Shown here piece by piece: positions 31,401-43,487 of a stretch of 64,000 bases of DNA (its first letter is position 1; each line of letters starts with the position of its first letter). The notes under the pieces are model-generated. The model had not been told where the DNA came from and searched no databases. It saw only the letters and a list, made by a program, of their open reading frames with translations. This stretch comes from Pictodentalium vernedei (Eukaryota; Mollusca; Scaphopoda; Dentaliida; Dentaliidae), in NCBI GenBank assembly GCA_031216915.1, contig CM062297.1, positions 543,576,971 to 543,640,970 on the forward strand. The letters run 5' to 3'. Position numbers and translations under genes: made by a program.

Positions 31401-33042
31401 AATCTTCTTCTCCAGATCCAGCAGGCAGAATCTTTTGATATTTGGTATGCAACATTGTGGGGTGGATCTGATTCAAGTTTGTTCAAATCGGCCCCTTGGG
31501 TTTATATTTGGGCTCAGTATAGGAGCCCAAATTTGAACTTAGTGCATTTCAGGCAAATTTCTTTGAAAATCTTCTCAAGATCCAGCAGGCAGAATCTTTT
31601 GATATTGGGTATGCAACATTGTGGGGTGGATCTGATTCAAGTTTGTTCAAATCGGCTCCCTGGGTTTATATTTGGGCTCAGTATAGGAGCCCAAATTTGA
31701 ACTTAGTGCTTTTCAGGCAAATTTCTTAAAAAATCTTCTTCTCCAGATCCAGCAGGCAGAATCTTTTGATATTTGGTATGCAACATCGTGGGGTGGATCT
31801 GATTCTATTTTGTTCAAATCGGCTCCCTAGATTCATATTTGGCTCACTATAGAAGCTCGAATTTGAACTTAGTGCATTTCAGGCAAATTTCTTCAAAAAT
31901 CTTCTTCTCCAGATCCTGCAGGCAGAATCTTTTAATATTTGGTATGCAACATTGTGGGGTGGATCTGATTCCAGTTTGTTCAAATCGGCCACCTGGATTC
32001 ATATTTGGGCTCACTATAGAAGCCCAAATTCGAACTTAGTGCATTTCAGGCAAATTTCTTTGAAAATCTTCTCAAGATCCAGCAGGCAGAATCTTGTGAT
32101 ATTTGGTATGCAGCAACCTTAGGGGGGTGAGATTCAAGTTTGTTCAAGCCATGTCCCTAGGTCCATATTTGGGCTCACTGTGGGAGCTTGAATTGTAACT
32201 TTGTTTGAAATGAGGAATTTTCTTAAAAAAATCTTCTTCTTCAGATCCAGCAGTCGGAATGGTTTGATATGTGGTGAGTAGCATCCTTGTGGGGGAGGGG
32301 GGATTCAAGTGTGTTAAAGCCAAGTCCATGGGTCCATATTTGGGCTCCCTGTGGGAGCCCAAATTATAACTTAGTCAATATGAGGAATTTTTCTTTAAAA
32401 ATCTTCTTCTTCAGATTCAGTAGTTGGAATGTTTTGATATTTGGCATGGAGCAACCTTAGGGGGCTGAGATTCAAGTTTGTTCAAGCCAAGTCCCTTGGT
32501 TCATATTTGGGCTCACTATGGGAGCCTGAATGACAACTTAGTTCAAAATGAGGAATTTTCTTTAAAAATCTTCAGATCCAGCAGATGAATGCTTTTGATA
32601 TTTTTTATGCAGCATCCTTAGGGGGGTAAGATTCAAGTTTGTTCAAGCCATGTCCCTGGGTCCATATTTGGGCTGATTGTGGGAGCTCGAATTGTAACTT
32701 GGTTCAAAATGAGGAATTTTCTTTAAAAATCTTCTTCTTCAGATCCAGCAGTCGGAATGTTTTGATATTTGGTGTGCAGAATCCTTAGGGGTGTGAGATT
32801 CAGGATTGTTAAAGCCAAGTCCCTGGGTTCACATCCCTGTGGGAGCCCGAATTATGACTTAGTTCAGTATGAGGAATATTCTTTAAAAATCTTTTTTTAG
32901 ATCCACTGGTCAGAATATTTGGATATTTGGTTTCAGCTTTTCTTAGGAGGAGCAGATGCAACTTGTGGAAATCAATTCTCTGGGTTGATATTTAGGCTAC
33001 CATGTCAGGTGAGCGCCCTCAGGCCCCCTGGGGCCTCTTGTT
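28479..33042 (+). mobile_element. Helitron-like element 4 (AGCTCACCTGAC family), with nested relative
   Basis: It starts AGCTCACGTGAC directly after element 3; one base of the arm has changed. The leader is interrupted at 28620-30491 and resumes with TGTTATGACATCGC. An array of ~168-bp monomers covers about 31070-32900. It ends GTCAGGTGAGC (33004-33014), AGGCCCCCTGGGGCCT hairpin, CTTGTT. Confidence 0.8.
28620..30491 (+). mobile_element. Nested Helitron-like element (ATACCCCCGCTT family, 171-bp array)
   Basis: The head ATACCCCCGCTTCGAAG...GTGGGGGCTAT forms a hairpin and is followed by CGTCCGTCCGTACGTC. The array has about ten ~171-bp monomers (TGTGTGCGCAACTCCTCCTA) in two types, arranged in higher order. 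The 3' end has AAGCGGGGGTA (30455-30465), inverse of the head, then ATCACcttcaGTGAT and AGTTCTAGTTT. The host without the insertion (AATAGTTTGTTATGAC) is visible in elements 2 and 3, and no target duplication is made. Confidence 0.85.
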
Positions 33043-33204
33043 TTAAAAGTTTTTTGTCACTTCATACTTTATTATTATTATGATACCCCCACTTTCGAAG
33101 AAAATGGGGGTATTCTGGATTACATGCGTCCATCCGTCTGTCCGTCCATCTGTGCTTCCATGTGTGAGTCCATCTGAAAATATTCATAACTTAAGTAAAT
33201 TATT

Positions 33205-36200
33205 ATACCCCACGCAACGAGGTTGCTGGGGTATAATGTTTTTGACTGGTCCGTCCGTCAGTCCTACTTGTTTTGCGGACTTTTTTTCTACACGCTTCCA
33301 GATATTGAGCTGATTTTTGGTATGTGAGTCTAACATGGTGGCCTACAGATCAAGTTTGCAGTTTTTTCCACTCCACTGATTTTTACCGAAATTACGGCCC
33401 TTGGACTCTGAAAAATTCATCAAAATTACAGTTTTCCGGACTTTTTTTTCTACACACTTCAATATATTTAGCTGATTTTTGGTATGTGAGTCTAACATGG
33501 TGGCCTACAGATCAAGTTTGCATTTTTTCTGCTCCACTGATTTTTACCGAAATTACGGCCCTTGAACTTTGAAAAGTTCATCAAAATTACAGTTTTCTGG
33601 ACTTTTTTCCTACACGCTTCCAGATATTGAGCTGCTTTTTGGTATGTTAGTCTAACATGGTGGCCTACAGATCAAGTTTGCAGTTTGTTCTGCTCCACTG
33701 ATTTTTACCGAAATTACGGCCCTTGAACTTTGAAAAGTTCATCAAAATTGGACTCTGAAAAATGCATTAACATTACAGTTTTCCGGTCTTTTTTTCTACA
33801 CGCTTCCAGATATTGAGCTGATGTTTGGTATGTTAGTCTGACATGGTGGCCTACAGATCAAGTTTGCATTTTGTTCCGCTCCACTGATTTTTACCGAAAT
33901 TACGGCCCTTGAACTTTGAAAAGTTCATCAAAATTACAGTTTTCTGGACTTTTTTCCTACACGCTTCCAGATATTGAGCTGATTTTTGATATGTTAGTCT
34001 AACATGGTGGCCTACAGAACAAGTTTGCATTTTGTTCCGCTCCACTGATTTTTACCGAAATTACGGCCCTTGAACTTTGAAAAGTTCATCAAAATTACAG
34101 TTTTGCAGACTTTTTTCCTACACGCTTCCAGATATTGAGATGATTTTTGGTATGTTAGTCTAACATGGTGGCCTACAGAACAAATTTGCATTTTGTTCCG
34201 CTCCACTGATTTTTACCGAAATTACGACCCTTGGACTCTGAAAAATGCATTAAAATTACAGTTTTCCAGACTTTTTTTCTACACGCTTCCAGATATTGAG
34301 CTGATGTTTGGTATGTTAGTCTGACATGGTGGCCTACAGATCAAGTTTGCATTTTGTTCCACTCCACTGATTTTTAGCTTAACTTGACATAGTCAAGATA
34401 AGCTATTGCCATCACGCGTGCGGAAGTCTGTTAGTCTGTGACGTCTGTTCACATTTTCCTTTAGCACGGGCTACACCCCGCAGTTCTTGTCTGATCGTCA
34501 CAAAATTTCATATGCAGGTTTGGGGTCATGTCTAGATGAGAACGTCCCCTTTTGGTCGCGATCGGGCAACCGGTATGGCTGCCCGAGCCCAAAACCCGAA
34601 AACCATTAGCACAGTCTACAGGTCGTATTTATGAAGGGATTTCATTGTAACTTGGTAGGATGCCTCTGTATAATGCCTAGATGAGAACGTCACCTTTTGG
34701 GCTTGATCTATCAACCGTGATGGCTGCCCAAGCCCGAAACCCAAAAACTTTTAGCACAGTCTGAAGGTCATGTTTAATGTGGAGGGATTTCATTGTAACT
34801 TAGTAGGATGACTCCTTATGATGTCTAGATGAGAATTTCCCCATTTGGGCATGATCTGCCAACCGTGACGACTGCCCGAGCCCAAAACCCGAAAACCTTT
34901 ACCACAGTCTACAGGTCATATTTATTGAGGAATTTTATTGTAGCTTGGTGGGTTGACTTCATACAGTGTCTAGATGAGAAAGTCACCTTTTGGGCATGAT
35001 TGGGCAACTGTGACGGCTACAGGGGCCCAAAGCCCAAAAACCTTTAGCACAGTCTAGAGGTCATATTTATGAAGGGATTTCATTGTAACTTGGTAGGTTG
35101 ACTCCAAATAATGTCTAGATGAGAACGTCCCATTTTGATCGCGATCATGCAGCCTTGATGGGTGCCCGAGCCCAAAAACCTTTAGCATAGGCAAAAGGTT
35201 ATATTTATAGAATGATTTCATTGTAACCTGTTAGATTGACTCCATATAATGCCTAAATGATGACATCCCATTTTGGTCGTGATTGGTCAACTGTGATGGC
35301 TACAGGTGCCCGAAGCTCGAAAACCTTGAGCACAGTCTACAGGTCATATTTATGAAGGGATTTCATTGTAACTTTGCAGGATCACTCCAGATGATGCCCA
35401 GATGAGATTGTCCCCTTTGGTTGCGATCATTCAACCATTATGGCTGCCTGAGCCCGAAGCCCGAAAACCTTTAGCACAGTCTACAGGTCATATTTATGAA
35501 GGAATTTCATTGTAACTTGGTAGGTTGACTTCATATAATGTCTAGATGAGAACGTCCCCTTTTGGACATGATTGGGCTACTGTGAGGGCTAAAGGTGCCC
35601 GAAGCCCGAAAACCTTTAGCACAGTCTTCAGGTCATATTTATGAGGGGATTTCATTGTAACTTGGTAGGATGACTCCAAATAATGTCTAGATGAGAACAT
35701 CCCATTTTGATCGCGATCATTCAGCTTTGATGGGTGCCCGAGCCCAAAAACCTTTAGTATAGGCAAAAAGGTCATATTTATGGAAGGATTTCATTGTAAC
35801 CTATTAGGTTGACTCCATATAATGCCTAGATGATGACATCCCCTTTTGGTCGTGATTGGTCAGCTGTGATGGCTACAAGTGCCCGAAGCCCAAAAACCTT
35901 GAGCACAGTCTACAGGTCATATTTATGAAGGGATTTCATTGTAACTTCGTAGGATCACTCCAGATGATGCCCAGATGAGATTGTCCCCTTTGGTTGCGAT
36001 CATTCAACCATGATGGCTGCCCGAGCCCAAAGCCCGAAAACCTTAAGCACAGTCTACAGGTCATATTTATGAAGGAATTTCATTGTAACTTGGTAGGTTG
36101 ACTTCATATAATGTCTAGATGAGAACGTCCCCTTTTGGACATGATTGGGCAACTTTGACGGCTAAAGGTACCCGAAGCCCGAAAACATTTTGCACTGTCT

Positions 36201-37490
36201 ACAGGTCATATTTATGAAGGGATTTCATTGTAACTCGGTAGGATGACTCCAAATAATGTCTAGATGAGAACGTCCATTTTGGCCGTGATCATTCAGCCTT
36301 GATGGGGTGCCCGAGCCCAAAAACCTTTAGCATAGGCAAAAGGTTATTTGTATAGAAGGATTTCATTGTAACCTGTTAGGTTGACTCCATATAATGCCTA
36401 GATGATGACATCCCCTTTTGGTCGTGATTGGTCAGCTGTGATGGCTACAGGTGCCCGAAGCCCGAAAACCTTGAGTACAGTCTACAGGTCATATTTATGA
36501 AGGGATTTCATTGTAACTTCGCAGGATCACTCCAGATGATGCCCAGATGAGATTGTCCCCTTTGGTTGCGATCATTCAACCATGATGGCTGCCCGAGCCC
36601 GTTGCCCGAAAACCTTTAGCACAGTCTACAGGTCATATTTATGAAGGGATTTCATTGTAACTTGGTTGGTTGACTTCATATAATGTCTAGATGAGAACAT
36701 CCCCTTTTGGACACGATTGGGCAACTGTGACGGCTTCAGGGGCCCAAAGCCCAAAAACCTTTAGCACAGTCTACAGGCCATATTTATGAGGGGATTTTAA
36801 TGTAACTTGATAGGATGACTCGTTTTGGAATAATTACACTGTAACTTGGTAACTTTTGTTGATATACGTTAACTGTGAGGGCCACATACATTAACTGTGA
36901 GGTCATATTAACCCACCCCTCAGCTCTTTAGTACAGTGTACACCTCATATTATTTTTATCATAAACATAGCACACAGGGAACAGAAATGAACATATTCCC
37001 AATTATCACATTTCTTGTCTTATTTCATAATCCTTTCATAAACATTGAACATTATCCTTTTCATCAAACACAACACACAAGTTAAGCTACAGTGTCATTG
37101 ACACTTTCATTACCGAAATTACGGCCCTTGATCTTTGAAAAGTTCATCAAAATTATAGTTTTCCAGACTTTTTTCCTACACGCTTCCAGATATTGAGCTG
37201 ATTTTTGATATGTTAGTCTAACATGGTGGCCTACAGAACAAGTTTGGGTTTTGTTCCGCTCCACTGATTTTTACCAAAATTACGGCCCCATAGACTTTGA
37301 AAAGTTCATCAAAATTACAGTTTTCTGGGCTTTTTCTCTGCTTGAATTCTTTCAATACCATTGAAACTACAGAACACTGTTTTCTTCAGTATTCCTAGAA
37401 TCTATGTTTATTTTTAAAAAATGATTAGAGCTTGAAATATCGGGGCGCGTGGGGTATGTGAGCGTGCTCACTAAGGTTCTATATTTATTT
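33205..37490 (+). mobile_element. Nested Helitron-like element (ATACCCCACGC family, ~160-bp array)
   Basis: The head ATACCCCACGCAACG...GTTGCTGGGGTAT is a strong hairpin followed by GGTCCGTCCGTCAGTCC. Monomers contain TAACATGGTGGCCTACAGAT and TTACCGAAATTACGGCCC. The 3' end has GCGTGGGGTAT (37447-37457), then the hairpin GTGAGCGTGCTCAC and TTCTATATTT. It is itself interrupted by the element at 34376-37107. Confidence 0.8.
34376..37107 (+). mobile_element. Doubly nested Helitron-like element (AGCTTAACTTG family)
   Basis: The head AGCTTAACTTGACATAGTCA...GATAAGCT folds on itself. The body is an array of ~143-bp monomers (ACCTTTAGCACAGTCTACAG). Four-monomer blocks recur with a ~572-bp period: GGTGCCCGAG marks at 35161, 35733 and 36306. 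The 3' end has CAAGTTAAGCT (37078-37088), exact inverse of the head, then AGTGTCATTGACACT hairpin and TTTC. The host repeat TTACCGAAATTACGG resumes at once. Confidence 0.85.
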
Positions 37491-38468
37491 TTTTATAATA
37501 TTTGTTGATCTCAGGTATTCCCACACTAGTTATTTTTTTATTTTTTTTTTTATTACTTGTTCACTCAGAAATCGTGTCCGTCCGAGCCAAATTTTGTGTG
37601 TTCAGCCTGTATCTCGAGTATCGAATGTTCTATTGCAATGAAATTTGCCATGAACACTGCTTATGGTATAGGCTTTAAAAAAAGGATTCAACGATATTTC
37701 TCACATTCTCCTTTTTACAGTTATCCCCCTTTTTTGACTTAGAAATTGTAGGAAATAGACATTATTTGTCTGTTTAGCCTGTATCTCAGGTATGGGTTAT
37801 CGGATTTCAGTGAAATATGGCATGCAGTTTGCTTATGACAAAGGCTTCTGCCTCATTGCATAAAACTTCCAAACACCAAACAACTTACCATACCTTTTGA
37901 TTTAGAAATTGTTGGAAATTGTTGAAAACTTTCGAAGAAAATGGTAAGGGGGGGGGGGGGGTGGGGGGGCAGACTGGATTGGAGTTATCGGATTTCAGTG
38001 AAGTATGGCATGCAGTTTGCCCATGACAAAGGCTTCTGCCTCATTGCATAAAACTTCCAAACACCAAACAATTTACCATATCTTTTGAGTTAGAAAAGGT
38101 TGAAAACTTTCGAAGAAAATGGAAGAGGGGAGGGGTTTACTGGATTGCGTCCGACCATCTGTGCATCCGTCCATCAGTCCGTACAAGAATATTCATAAAT
38201 AATATTTGTTGATCATAGGTATGCCCACATTAGGCAGTACACCACGTGGGGGTATGCACCAGACGAAAGTCCAGCTCTTGTGTATTCTTAAATCAATTAA
38301 GAGTCATTTCACATGAAGAATGGGAACTTTTTTTTTGTGATTTCTGCTCAAAAAGAGCTTTTTCTTCTTCGTTTGAAATTTTTGCCGGCTCCTAGTCAGC
38401 GGTTACAGCTTTTTTGATTTGATCTTGTTTGGACCTTAAGAACATTCCTTTATAGGAAATGATGTATT

Positions 38469-39920
38469 ATTAGTCCCCTATGGGAACCGTACGGGGACTA
38501 TAGGATTGCACTCCGTCTGTCCGTCCGTCCGTCCGTCTGTCTGTCTGTCTGTTTTTTATGTTACCACCTCTCCCTCCAACATGCTTTAAGCTACACCTTT
38601 CATATTTGGTACATGGATAAATGGTTCTGAGGGGATGATGCACGCTCAAAATTTTTTTTTCAAAATCCAAGATGGCGGAATGGCGGCCATTTTTGTTGTG
38701 TTTTTAAGCTTTTTTTTCTCTATTTTCATGTTACCACCCCTCCCACCAACATGGTTCAAGCTACACCTTTTATATTTGGTACATGGATAAATGGTTCTGA
38801 GGGGATGATGCACGCTCAAAATTTTTTGTTCAAAATCCAAGATGGCAGAATGGCGGCCATTTTTGTTGTGTTTTTTAAGCTTTTTTTCTCTATTTTCCAT
38901 GTTACCCGCCCCTCCCACCCACATGGTTCAAGCTACACTTTGCATATTTGGCACATGGATAGAGGGTTGGGAGGGGATGATGCACGTTCAATATTTTTTC
39001 TTCAAAATCCAAGATGGTGGTATGGCGGCCATTTTTGTTGTGTTTTTTAAGCTTTTTTCTCTATTTTATGTTACCACCCCTCACTCCAACATGGTTAAGC
39101 TACAATTTTTTATATCTGGCACATGGATAGAGTGTTGTAATGGGATGTTGCACATTCAATATTTTTTTTCCAAAATTCAAGATGGCGCCATGGCAACCAT
39201 TTCTGTTGTGTTTCTTGAGCTTTTTTCTCTATTTTATGTTACCACTGCTCCCTCCAACATGGTTCAAGCTGCACTTTTCATATATGGTACATGGATAAAG
39301 GGGTTGTGAGGGGATTATGCACGCTCAATATTTTTTTCAAAATCTAACATCTGTGTGTCTGTCCATCTGTCTGTCTATCTGTCTTTTTATGTTACCACCT
39401 CTCCCTCTAAAATGCTTCAAGCTACACCTTTCATATTTGGTACATGGGTTAATGGTTCTGAGGGGATGATGCACAGTCAATATTTATTTTTCAAAATCCA
39501 AGATGGCAGAATTGTGGCCATTGTTGTTGTGTTTTATAAGCTTTTTTCTCTATTTTATGTTACCACCCCTCCCTCCAACATGGTTCATATTTGGTACATG
39601 GATAAATGGTTCTGAGGGGATGATGCACAGTCAATATTTATTTTTCAAAATCCAAAATGGCAGAATGGTGGCCATTTTTGTTGTGTTTCTTAAGCTTTTT
39701 TCTCTATTTTATGTTGACACCCCTCCCTCCAACATGGTTCAAGCTACGCCTTTCATATATGATACATGGATAAAGGGTTGTGAGGGGATTATGCACGCTC
39801 AATATTTTTTTTTCAAAATCCAAGATGCTTATATACTCTAGTGTCTTCTGTGACAAAAACACCTTATGTCACAAAAGCGCCATAGGGGACTAATACCACC
39901 TCAGTGGTCAAACACTTGTT
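38469..39920 (+). mobile_element. Helitron-like element (ATTAGTCCCCTATG family)
   Basis: The head ATTAGTCCCCTATGGGAACC...ACGGGGACTAT forms a hairpin and is followed by CCGTCTGTCCGTCCGTCCG. Seven to eight ~160-bp monomers contain ATGTTACCACCCCTCCCTCC and CAAAATCCAAGATGGC. The 3' end has CATAGGGGACTAAT (39881-39894), a perfect 14-bp inverse of the head, then ACCACctcaGTGGT and CACTTGTT. Open frames in the array follow the monomer and are not genes. Confidence 0.85.
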
Positions 39921-40251
39921 GGTCTTATGATGCTTCATAGACCTTCATCTTTTGGTTTACATATATCAAGTTTTCTCAACCGGCTTATTTCCAGTTGTTT
40001 GTTTATATTGGTTCTGTTATTGTGGTTCAGTTGGGCAACTTAATTTTGCTCAGCCTGTCTTTTCTGGGCCTTAATTGTGTATGCTTTCATGTCTTTATAA
40101 TTAATCAATATCATATTAGCCTTATGTAACCTTTATAATGAAATGTTTCAAAAGAATTTTTTTTTTTTAGATTTGGCCACACTTAATGTACAGACCGGTG
40201 TGTAACACCCAACACCCCCCCCCCCCCCCCACCTCCCCCCAATGTTTTCAG
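39921..40251. other. No gene seen; probable intron sequence
   Basis: AT-rich single-copy-looking sequence ends in a long C-run (about 40214-40240) and AATGTTTTCAG, a plausible 3' splice site. Confidence 0.35.
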
Positions 40252-40332
40252 ATTTCAGAATCAAGGCGCTTTGCTTTACCCATGTCAAAGCCCATTCCTC
40301 AAGTTTCAAGTTGGCTGAAACGTAAATTTCAG
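40252..40332 (+). CDS. Candidate internal exon, unknown host gene
   Basis: An 81-bp stretch is bounded by a good acceptor (pyrimidine tract then TTTTCAG) and a consensus donor (CAG|GTGAGT). It is open for 27 codons, including SRRFALPMSKPIPQVSSWLK. It lies in non-repetitive sequence, and reading in phase 0 joins without interruption to a candidate last exon at 45472-45528. I do not recognise the protein. Exon status rests only on splice signals and phase, so a chance match is possible. Confidence 0.35.
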
Positions 40333-40407
40333 GTGAGTGAAACAAAAATAGGTGACTTGTTAAACATTCTACTTACCAAATCAGGACCAGATATTGGTGT
40401 TTTTATT

Positions 40408-43286
40408 AGCTCACCTGACTGAAAGTCGTATTGAGCGGTGTGGGGAAAAAATGGCCAAATTTTTTGAAAATCTTCTTCTAATGAACCACCAGTAGCAGAG
40501 ACTGGATATGTGGTATACAGAGTCCTTTTGAGGTTTAGAATCAAGTTTGTTCAAGAGAAGTTTGTCAGGCATTATTTGCCTTCGTTATGGGAGGGGCAAA
40601 AATGTTGGCCACGCCTGAAATTTCTATTTTCTGAACTGTGAGGTCGATTTGAACCAAATTTGATATGAGATGATAATGGGTCATAAGTAGTTGATTAAAA
40701 CTGCCATATCTCCAAAACTACATGGCACAGAGAATTCTTATTTTGTGTAAAGCTTATGTTTATCTAGTAGAATAGAATGGTTAAAAAAAATCCCTATCGG
40801 TTTGATCACAAGGTACTTTTTTTCAGGACTTTGAAAAAGTGCTGAGTCAGCACTTTTTAACACTGTAGGCAATGGGAAAAACATTAAAAAATCTTCTCCA
40901 GATCCAGCAGGCAGAATCTTTTGATATTTGGTATGCAACATTGTGGGGTGGATCTGATTCAAGTTTGTCCAAATCGGCTCCCTAGATGCATATTTGGGCT
41001 CACTATAGAAGCTCGAATTTGAACTTAGTGCATTTCAGGCAAATTTCTTCAAAAATCTTCTTCTCCAGATCCAGCAGGCAGAATCTTTTGATATTTGGTA
41101 TGCAACATTGTGGGGTGGATCTGATTCAAGTTTGTTTAAATCGGCCCCCTGGATTCATATTTGGGCTCAGTACAGGAGCCCGATTTCGAACTTAGTGCAT
41201 TTCAGGCAAATTTCTTCAAAAATCTTCTCCAGATCCAGCAGGCAGAATCTTTTGATATTTGGTATGCAACATTGTGGGGTGGATCTGATTCAAGTTTGTT
41301 CAAATCGGCTTCCTCGATTCATATTTGGGCTCACTATAGAAGCTCGAATTCGAACTTGGTGCATTTCAGGCAAATTTCTTCAAAAATCTTCATCTCCAGA
41401 TCCAGCAGGCAGAATCTTTTCATATTTGGTAAGCAACATAGTGGGGTGGATCTGATTCAAGTTTGTTCAAATCGGCCCCCCTGGGTTTATATTTGGGCTC
41501 AGTATAGGAGCCCAAATTTGAACTTAATGCATTTCAGGCAAATTTCTTCAAAAATCTTCTTCTCCAGATCCAGCAGGCAGAATCTTTTGAAATTTGATAT
41601 GCAACATTGTGGGGTGGATCTGATTCAAGTTTGTTCAAATCGGCTCCCTAGATTCATTTTTGGACTCACTATAGAAGCTTGAATTCGAACTTTGTGCATT
41701 TCAGGCAAATTTCTTCAAAAATCTTCTTCTCCAGATCCAGCAGGCAGAATCTTTTCATATTTGGTACGCAACATTGTGGGGGTGGATCTGATTCAAGTTT
41801 GTTCAAATCGGCTCCCTAGATTCATTTTTGGACTCACTATAGAAGCTTGAATTCGAACTTTGTGCATTTCAGGCAAATTTCTTCAAAAATCTTCTTCTCC
41901 AGATCCAGCAGGCAGAATCTTTTCATATTTGGTACGCAACATTGTGGGGGTGGATCTGATTCAAGTTTGTTCAAATCGGCTCCCTAGATTCATGTTTGGA
42001 CTCACTATAGAAGCTTGAATTCGAACTTTGTGCATTTCAGGCAAATTTCTTCAAAAATCTTCTTCTCCAGATCCAGCAGGCAGAATCTTTTCATATTTGG
42101 TACGCAACATTGTGGGGGTGGATCTGATTCAAGTTTGTTCAAATCGGCTCCCTAGATTCATTTTTGGACTCACTATACAAGCTTGAATTCGAACTTTGTG
42201 CATTTCAGGCAAATTTCTTCAAAAATCTTCTTCTCCAGATCCAGCAGGCAGAATCTTTTGATATTTGGTATGCAACATTGTGGGGTGGATCTGATTCAAG
42301 TTTGTTCAAATCGGCCCCCGGGTTCATATTTGGGCTCAGTATAGGAGGAGCCCGATTTCGAACTTCGTGCATTTCAGGCAAATTTCTTAAAAAATCTTCT
42401 TCTCCAGATCCAGCAGACAGAATCTTTTGATATTTGGTATACAACATTGTGGGGTGGATCTGATTCAAGTTTGTTCAAATTGGCCCCCTGGGTTCATATT
42501 TGGGCTCCGTATAATAGCCCAAATTTGAACTTAGTGCATTTCAGGCAAATTTCTTTAAAAATCTTCTTCTCAAGGTCCAGCAGGCAGAATCTTTTGATAT
42601 TGGGCATGCAGCATACTTAGGGGGGTGAAGTTCAAGTTTGTTCAAGCCAAGTCCCTGGGTTCATATTTGGCCTCACTGTGGCCCGAATTATAACTTAGTT
42701 CAAAATGAGGAAGTTTCTTTAAAAATCTTCTTCTTCAGATCCAGCAGTCGGAATGTTTTGATATTTGGTATGCAGCATCCTTAGGGGCGTGAGATTCAAG
42801 TTTGTTCAAGCCATGTCCCTAGGTCCATATTTGGGCTCACTGTGGGAGCTTGAATTGTAACTTAGTTCGAAATGAGGAATTTTCTTAAAAAATCTTCTTC
42901 AGATCCAGCTGTCGGAATGTTTTGGTATGTGGTGTCTAGCATCCATAGGGGGGTGAGATTCAAGTTGGTTAAAGCCAAGTCCCTGGGTCCATATTTGGGC
43001 TCCCTGTGGGAGCACGAATTATAACTTGGTCAAAATGAGGAATTTTCTTTAAAAATCTTCTTCTTCGGATCCAGCAGATGAATGCTTTTGATAATTGGGG
43101 ATGCAGCATCCTTAGGGGGTAAGATTCAAGTTTGTTTAAGCCATGTCCCTAGTTCCATAAAATTTGTCTCTCGTGACTTCATTCCTTTGTAGTGTTAATG
43201 AACCATGTCTAACTGAATGTGACCCCAAATACTTCTTTGAACCACTTCGGCCGGTGAGCGATTAAGGCTCCTTGGGGCCTCTTGTT
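40408..43286 (+). mobile_element. Helitron-like element 5, chimeric ends
   Basis: The head AGCTCACCTGACTGAAAGTC (40408) belongs to the ACCTGAC family. The 3' end is GGCCGGTGAGCG (43250-43261) with AAGGCTCCTTGGGGCCT and CTTGTT, which belongs to the ACCG family of element 1. The body is a long ~168-bp array, with four nearly identical monomers at about 41560-42240. Mismatched ends suggest recombination between two elements through the shared array. Confidence 0.75.
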
Positions 43287-43487
43287 CATATTTTTATCAA
43301 CTTTTTCACTCTAAATTTTAATGCAAAATAACAATCAAAGCACGTGATACCTGGAAATAATATGGCTTGACAGCACACTCTGCAGTTGTCAAAACATCGA
43401 GGTGATGTTCAATTTGTTCAGCATTGTAAACTGATCACTTATTAAAACAGTCAACAAATATGTGGGAGATAATTGGGTGGATTTTTT

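Larger units (their letters stand above)
33084..38283 (+). mobile_element. Helitron-like element (ATACCCCCAC family), multiply interrupted
   Basis: The head ATACCCCCACTTTCGAAG...GGGGGTAT is followed by CCATCCGTCTGTCCGTCC. It is split at 33205 by another element and resumes after about 37490 with ATAATATTTGTTGATCTCAG. The 3' end GTGGGGGTAT (38246-38255) is the inverse of the head; a short GAC-GAAA-GTC hairpin and CTCTTGTG follow. The body has degenerate repeats with TGCCTCATTGCATAAAACTT. A 3' segment (37930-38150) repeats head-like pieces. Confidence 0.6.

Noticed and set aside
38646..39841. Overlapping frames of 90-155 codons with recurring phrases such as FIFGTWI
   Set aside because: Each phrase recurs once per ~160-bp monomer of the Helitron-like element; not a gene family.
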